This document shows positions 60,422-64,000 of a stretch of DNA of 64,000 nucleotides, one piece after another. Within the stretch, counting starts at the first letter, position 1; every line of letters starts with the position of its first letter. The position numbers and the translations under genes were made by a program. Source of the DNA: Streptomyces collinus (GTDB taxonomy: Bacteria; Actinomycetota; Actinomycetes; Streptomycetales; Streptomycetaceae); the NCBI RefSeq assembly GCF_031348265.1, contig NZ_CP133771.1, positions 1,612,001-1,676,000 of the forward strand, written 5' to 3'. The notes below the pieces were generated by a model, which was given only the letters and a program-made list of their open reading frames with translations, had not been told where the DNA came from and did no database searches.

Positions 60422-61217
60422 CACGGTGGCCGACCCCGCTGAGGCTCCCGCCGCGGTACGTCATGCCGAGGAGACGATGGGGACCGTCTTCTCCTTCGAC
60501 GTCCGCGGCGGGGAACCGGCCGCCGTGCGCGCGGCCCTGGACGAGGCCGTCGCCGGGCTGCACCGGGTCGACGAGGTGTTCAGCACGTACCGCGAGGACA
60601 GCCAGATCTCCCGGCTGCAGCGCGGGGAGCTGACCGTCGCGGAGTGCGACCCCGAGGTCGCCGAGGTGCTGGACCTGGCCGCCGAGGCGGAGCGGAGGAG
60701 CGACGGCTGGTTCAGCACGTCGTACCGGGGCCGCCTCGATCCGACCGGCATCGTCAAGGGCTGGGCGGTCGAGCGGGCGGCACGACGGCTGGCGGACGTG
60801 CCCGGGGTGTGCGGAGTGAACCTGAACGGCGGCGGCGACGTGCAGTTGCTCGGGACACCGGGTGGGCAGCGGCCGTGGCGGGTGGGTGTGGCCGATCCGC
60901 TGCGACCTGGGGGTCTGGCGGCGGTCGTCTCCGCGGCGGGGGTGTCGGAGTTGTCCGTCGCCACGTCCGGTACGGCCGAACGGGGCGACCACATCGTCGA
61001 TCCCCGCACGGGGCGTTCAGCCGTGACGGACCTGGTCTCCGTGACGGTGGTGGGGCCCCGGCTGACGTTCGTCGACTGCTGGGCCACGGCGGCGTTCGCG
61101 ATGGGCTCGCGTGAGGGCCTGGCATGGCTGGAGTCGCTGCCGGACGTGGAAGCGCTGCTGATCACGGCCGGGGATGAGGTTCGTTGCACCGGGGGGTTGG
61201 CCGCGAGGCTGGGGTGA
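60414..61217 (+). CDS. apbE: FAD:protein FMN transferase ApbE
   Basis: A 267-residue ApbE-family enzyme that transfers FMN from FAD to a Thr or Ser of target proteins. It has TMGTVFSFDV near the start, FSTYREDSQISRL, DPTGIVKGWAVERA, NLNGGGDVQ, and the catalytic-region SVATSGTAERGDHIVDPRTG with the metal ligands. The GTG overlaps the FMN-binding gene by eight bases, making that protein its obvious substrate. No lipobox is visible, so it may be cytoplasmic or use a non-classical route, although many ApbE proteins act outside; this is unresolved. A GTG at 60426 is an alternative start. Confidence 0.94.
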   Translation: MADTVADPAEAPAAVRHAEETMGTVFSFDVRGGEPAAVRAALDEAVAGLHRVDEVFSTYREDSQISRLQRGELTVAECDPEVAEVLDLAAEAERRSDGWFSTSYRGRLDPTGIVKGWAVERAARRLADVPGVCGVNLNGGGDVQLLGTPGGQRPWRVGVADPLRPGGLAAVVSAAGVSELSVATSGTAERGDHIVDPRTGRSAVTDLVSVTVVGPRLTFVDCWATAAFAMGSREGLAWLESLPDVEALLITAGDEVRCTGGLAARLG

Positions 61218-61329
61218 GGTGTGGCTGAGGGCGGGTGGGGTCGCAGCCCGGCGTAGCGGGGTGCCGCCGCTGCGCCCACCCGTGCCGCCCTTGGCGGCAC
61301 GATTGCCCGCAGCTTGAGCGGACCGGCCC

Positions 61330-61350
61330 AGGGGCGCGGGTAACTGCGCG
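61330..61350 (-). repeat. Intergenic GC repeat, inverted copy 4
   Basis: The minus strand reads CGCGCAGTTACCCGCGCC and three more bases, identical to the copy at 50409 except for one T. It lies between the convergent apbE and argR genes. Confidence 0.65.
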
Positions 61351-61386
61351 ATCAGCCACAGCGCTCCCGCACCCGAACGACAACCC

Positions 61387-61932
61387 CTAGTGCCCGTTCT
61401 GGGCCAGCCTCAGCAAATGGTCGGCCAGGGCCTGCCCACCCGTCGGGTCCCTGCTGATCAGCAGCAACGTGTCGTCACCCGCGATCGTCCCCAGGATGTC
61501 GTGCAGCTCGGCCTGGTCGATGGCCGAGGCCAGGAACTGCGCGGCCCCCGGAGGGGTACGCAGGACCACGAGGTTCGCCGAGGCCTCCGCGGAGATCAGC
61601 AGCTCCTGCGAGAGCCGCCGCATCCGCTCCTCCTTCGCCGACCCGCCCAGCGGCGCCCGGGGCGTACGGAACCCGCCCTCGCTGGGTACTGCGTAGATCA
61701 GGTCGCCGTCGGAGTTGCGGATCTTCACCGCGTTCAGCTCGTCCAGGTCCCGGCTGAGCGTCGCCTGTGTGACGCTCAGCCCGTCGTCGGCGAGCAGCTT
61801 CGCCAGCTGGCTCTGCGAGCGGACCGGCTGCCGGTTGAGGATGTCCACGATCCGGCGGTGGCGGGCGGTGCGGGTCTGCGGCACGGCGGGCCCGTTCGCC
61901 CCCGGCTGCTCGTGGTCCTGCGCCTGGCTCAT
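61387..61932 (-). CDS. argR: Arginine repressor
   Basis: A 181-residue ArgR. The winged helix-turn-helix occupies residues about 25-85 ([42 protein letters not shown]). The C-terminal hexamerisation and arginine-binding domain contains [17 protein letters not shown]. With arginine it represses the biosynthetic genes, including its own operon and probably argH at 55.2 kb. It begins seven bases after the argD stop, consistent with the Streptomyces argCJBDR order. Confidence 0.97.
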   Translation of the reverse strand: MSQAQDHEQPGANGPAVPQTRTARHRRIVDILNRQPVRSQSQLAKLLADDGLSVTQATLSRDLDELNAVKIRNSDGDLIYAVPSEGGFRTPRAPLGGSAKEERMRRLSQELLISAEASANLVVLRTPPGAAQFLASAIDQAELHDILGTIAGDDTLLLISRDPTGGQALADHLLRLAQNGH

Positions 61933-61939
61933 CGTCGTC

Positions 61940-63139
61940 TCATTCCCCGGATCGTCCGTCCCCGCTCGCTGCCTGGAGGATGCCGGGCAGCGCCCCGAGG
62001 AACGCGTCCACCTCGTCGTCGCGAAGGTTCAGCGGCGGCATCAGCCGGACGACGTCGGGGGCGGGCACGTTCACCAGGAATCCGGCCTCCTGAGCCGCCT
62101 GGCGCACCTGGGGCGCGAGCGGCTCGGTCAGCACGATACCCAGGAGGAGTCCCGTACCCCGGACGAAATCGATCAACGGATGACCGAGGCCCTCGATTTC
62201 GTCCCGCAACCTCTCGCTCTGCCGCTTGACGTTCTCCAGCAACCCCTCGTTCTCGATGGTGTCGAGGACGGCGAGCCCGGCGGCGCAGGCGACCGGGTTG
62301 CCGCCGAAGGTGGTGCCGTGCTGGCCGGGCTGGAGCAGGTCGGCCGCGCGCCCGAAGGCGACGGTGGCGCCCAGCGGCAACCCGCCGCCGAGCTGCTTGG
62401 CGAGGGTGACGACGTCGGGCAGGACGCCCTCGTGGGCCTGGTACTCGAACCAGTGACCGGTCCGGCCGATGCCGGTCTGCACCTCGTCGAGGACGAGGAG
62501 CGCCCCGGTCGCGGCCGTGATGGCCCGGGCCGCCTTGAGGTAGCCGGCCGGCGGGACGACCACGCCGAGTTCGCCCTGGATCGGTTCGAGGATGACGAGC
62601 GCGGTCTCCTCGGTGACGGCGGCGGCCAGGGCCTGCGCGTCGCCGAACGGCACGTGCGTGACGTCGCCGGGCAGCGGCAGGAACGGCTCGCGCTTGCCGG
62701 CCTGGCCGGTCATGGCCAGCGCGCCCATGGTGCGGCCGTGGAAGGCGCCCTCGGTGGCCACGATGTGAGTCCGGCCGGTCAGCCGGCCGATCTTGAACGC
62801 GGCCTCGTTGGCCTCGGCGCCGGAGTTGCAGAAGAAGACCTTGCCGTCCCGGCCGAAGAGGCGCAGCAGCCGTTCGGCGAGGGCGACGGTGGGTTCAGCC
62901 ATGAAGAAGTTGGAGATGTGGCCGAGGGAGCCGATCTGCCGGGTCACGGCCTCCACCACCGCCGGGTGGGCGTGGCCGAGGGCGTTGGTGGCGATGCCGC
63001 CGACGAAGTCGAGGTAGGAGGTGCCGTCGGCGTCCCACACGCGGGTGCCCTCGCCGCGGGCCAGGGGCAGCAGCGGGGTGCCGTAGTTGTTCATGAGTGC
63101 GCCCTGCCACCGCTCGGCGTACTCCTGATGGGCGGTCAT
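61940..63139 (-). CDS. argD: Acetylornithine aminotransferase
   Basis: A 399-residue fold-type I PLP enzyme that makes N-acetylornithine from the semialdehyde. The class III signature is [20 protein letters not shown]. The PLP lysine lies in [15 protein letters not shown], and [19 protein letters not shown] sequence reads here as [14 protein letters not shown]. Its ATG overlaps the argB stop by four bases (ATGA). Confidence 0.97.
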   Translation of the reverse strand: MTAHQEYAERWQGALMNNYGTPLLPLARGEGTRVWDADGTSYLDFVGGIATNALGHAHPAVVEAVTRQIGSLGHISNFFMAEPTVALAERLLRLFGRDGKVFFCNSGAEANEAAFKIGRLTGRTHIVATEGAFHGRTMGALAMTGQAGKREPFLPLPGDVTHVPFGDAQALAAAVTEETALVILEPIQGELGVVVPPAGYLKAARAITAATGALLVLDEVQTGIGRTGHWFEYQAHEGVLPDVVTLAKQLGGGLPLGATVAFGRAADLLQPGQHGTTFGGNPVACAAGLAVLDTIENEGLLENVKRQSERLRDEIEGLGHPLIDFVRGTGLLLGIVLTEPLAPQVRQAAQEAGFLVNVPAPDVVRLMPPLNLRDDEVDAFLGALPGILQAASGDGRSGE

Positions 63140-64000
63140 ACGGCGTCCCCCTCTTGCTCGTCGGGCACGACCATCGTGCCGATGCCCTCGTCGGTGAAGA
63201 TCTCCAGCAGGATCGAGTGCTGGACCCGGCCGTCGATGACGCGGGCGGTGGTCACGCCGTTGCGCACGGCGTGCAGGCAGCCCTCCATCTTCGGCACCAT
63301 GCCGGACGACAGGTCCGGCAGCAGCCGCTCCAGCTCGGTGGCGGTGAGGCGGCTGATCACCTCGTCGCTGTGCGGCCAGTCCTCGTAGAGGCCCTCGACG
63401 TCCGTGAGGACCATGAGGGTTTCGGCGCCCAGTGCAGCAGCGAGTGCCGCAGCCGCCGTATCAGCATTGACGTTGTAGACATGTCCGTCGTCCTGGGAGC
63501 GGGCGATCGACGAGACGACCGGGATGCGGCCGTCGGCGAGCAGGGCCTCGATGGCGCCGGTGTCGATAGCGGTGATCTCGCCGACCCGTCCGATGTCGAC
63601 CAGCTCTCCGTCGATCTCGGGCTGGTGCTTGGTGGCGGTGATGGTGTGCGCGTCCTCGCCGGTCAGGCCGACGGCGAGGGGCCCGTGCTGGTTGAGCAGC
63701 CCGACCAGTTCACGCTGGACCTGCCCGGCCAGCACCATCCGGACGACGTCCATGGCGTCCTCGGTGGTCACCCGCAGGCCCGCCTTGAACTCGCTGACGA
63801 TGCCGTGCTGGTCGAGGGCGGCGCTGATCTGCGGGCCGCCGCCGTGCACGACGACGGGCTTGAGGCCGGCGTGGTGCAGGAACACCACGTCCTTCGCGAA
63901 GGCGGCCTTGAGGTCCTCGTCGATCATGGCGTTGCCGCCGAACTTGATGACGACCGTCTTGCCGTTGTGCCGGACCAGCCAGGGCAGTGCCTCGATGAGG
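63136..64000 (-). CDS. argB: Acetylglutamate kinase (N-terminus off window)
   Basis: The visible 288 codons cover most of NAGK, the ATP-dependent second step of arginine synthesis. The GG nucleotide-binding start ([15 protein letters not shown]) is just inside the right edge. VVHGGGPQI, the arginine-insensitive/sensitive core, and [20 protein letters not shown] follow. Family length is about 300, so only a dozen or so N-terminal residues are missing. It is coupled to argD. Confidence 0.97.
   Translation of the reverse strand, partial: LIEALPWLVRHNGKTVVIKFGGNAMIDEDLKAAFAKDVVFLHHAGLKPVVVHGGGPQISAALDQHGIVSEFKAGLRVTTEDAMDVVRMVLAGQVQRELVGLLNQHGPLAVGLTGEDAHTITATKHQPEIDGELVDIGRVGEITAIDTGAIEALLADGRIPVVSSIARSQDDGHVYNVNADTAAAALAAALGAETLMVLTDVEGLYEDWPHSDEVISRLTATELERLLPDLSSGMVPKMEGCLHAVRNGVTTARVIDGRVQHSILLEIFTDEGIGTMVVPDEQEGDAV

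Overview
The window is chromosomal Streptomyces DNA. It has very high GC, third codon positions are almost always G or C, and many genes start at GTG. Promoters often lie so close to the start codon that transcripts would be leaderless. Marker genes are ssgB (SsgA-like sporulation protein) and an argB-argD-argR run. The order thrS ... ssgB ... tRNA cluster ... argH ... argRDB resembles the core S. coelicolor SCO15xx region as I remember it. I could not run an alignment.

Layout. 1-5 kb: thrS (C-terminus off the left edge), a two-gene unit of an unknown protein and a DUF4365 protein, a divergent DnaQ-like exonuclease, a tRNA-Val and an SRPBCC protein. 5-11 kb: a 790-residue membrane protein, a PucR-type regulator, a fold-type III PLP enzyme and a small membrane protein. 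11.2-13.8 kb: a patchy accessory stretch with orphan hypotheticals and one broken gene. 13.8-20.5 kb: a minus-strand operon with a sugar-binding lipoprotein, two ABC permeases, a DUF624 protein and a large Tat-exported exo-rhamnogalacturonan-lyase-like protein. It is headed by a readable promoter with two LacI-type palindromes downstream. 20.6-22.0 kb: 1.4 kb without a convincing gene, including a G-quadruplex motif. 22-28.5 kb: second tRNA-Val(CAC), ssgB, a CGNR zinc-finger protein, small membrane proteins, a DsbA-like protein, a tandem GNAT and a pabB/pabC-like pair. 28.6-29.1 kb: tRNA cluster Gly-Cys-Val-Val-Val ending in a strong terminator. 29-33 kb: zinc ribbon protein, phosphotransferase, small proteins and a membrane Ser/Thr kinase.

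33-42 kb: Nudix hydrolase, TrmH-type methyltransferase and three cobalamin/siroheme genes: a CysG-like cobA, a giant BluB-CobT fusion with about 800 low-complexity N-terminal residues, and CobL (CbiE-CbiT). 42-45 kb: metNIQ methionine ABC transporter. 45-50 kb: HAD phosphatase, membrane protein pair, GNAT, sigma factor, glycerophosphodiesterase and acyltransferase. 50-53.7 kb: a TetR-MFS efflux pair with a clear palindromic operator, and an aldo/keto reductase. 53.8-55.3 kb: argH behind a promoter overlapped by ArgR-box-like sequence. 55.4-56.4 kb: a secreted protein built from two near-identical 90-residue domains joined by an (NAG)n linker. 56.5-57.8 kb: a PNPOx-fold protein and an L,D-transpeptidase.

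The most interesting block is 57.9-61.2 kb. A ferric-reductase-like transmembrane flavoprotein, an exported protein with three tandem FMN-binding domains, and an ApbE flavin transferase overlapping it look like a complete extracytoplasmic electron-transfer module based on covalent FMN. The two downstream FMN domains share about 150 bp of DNA that looks identical, which suggests recent domain amplification. The window closes with argR, argD and argB (running off the right edge).
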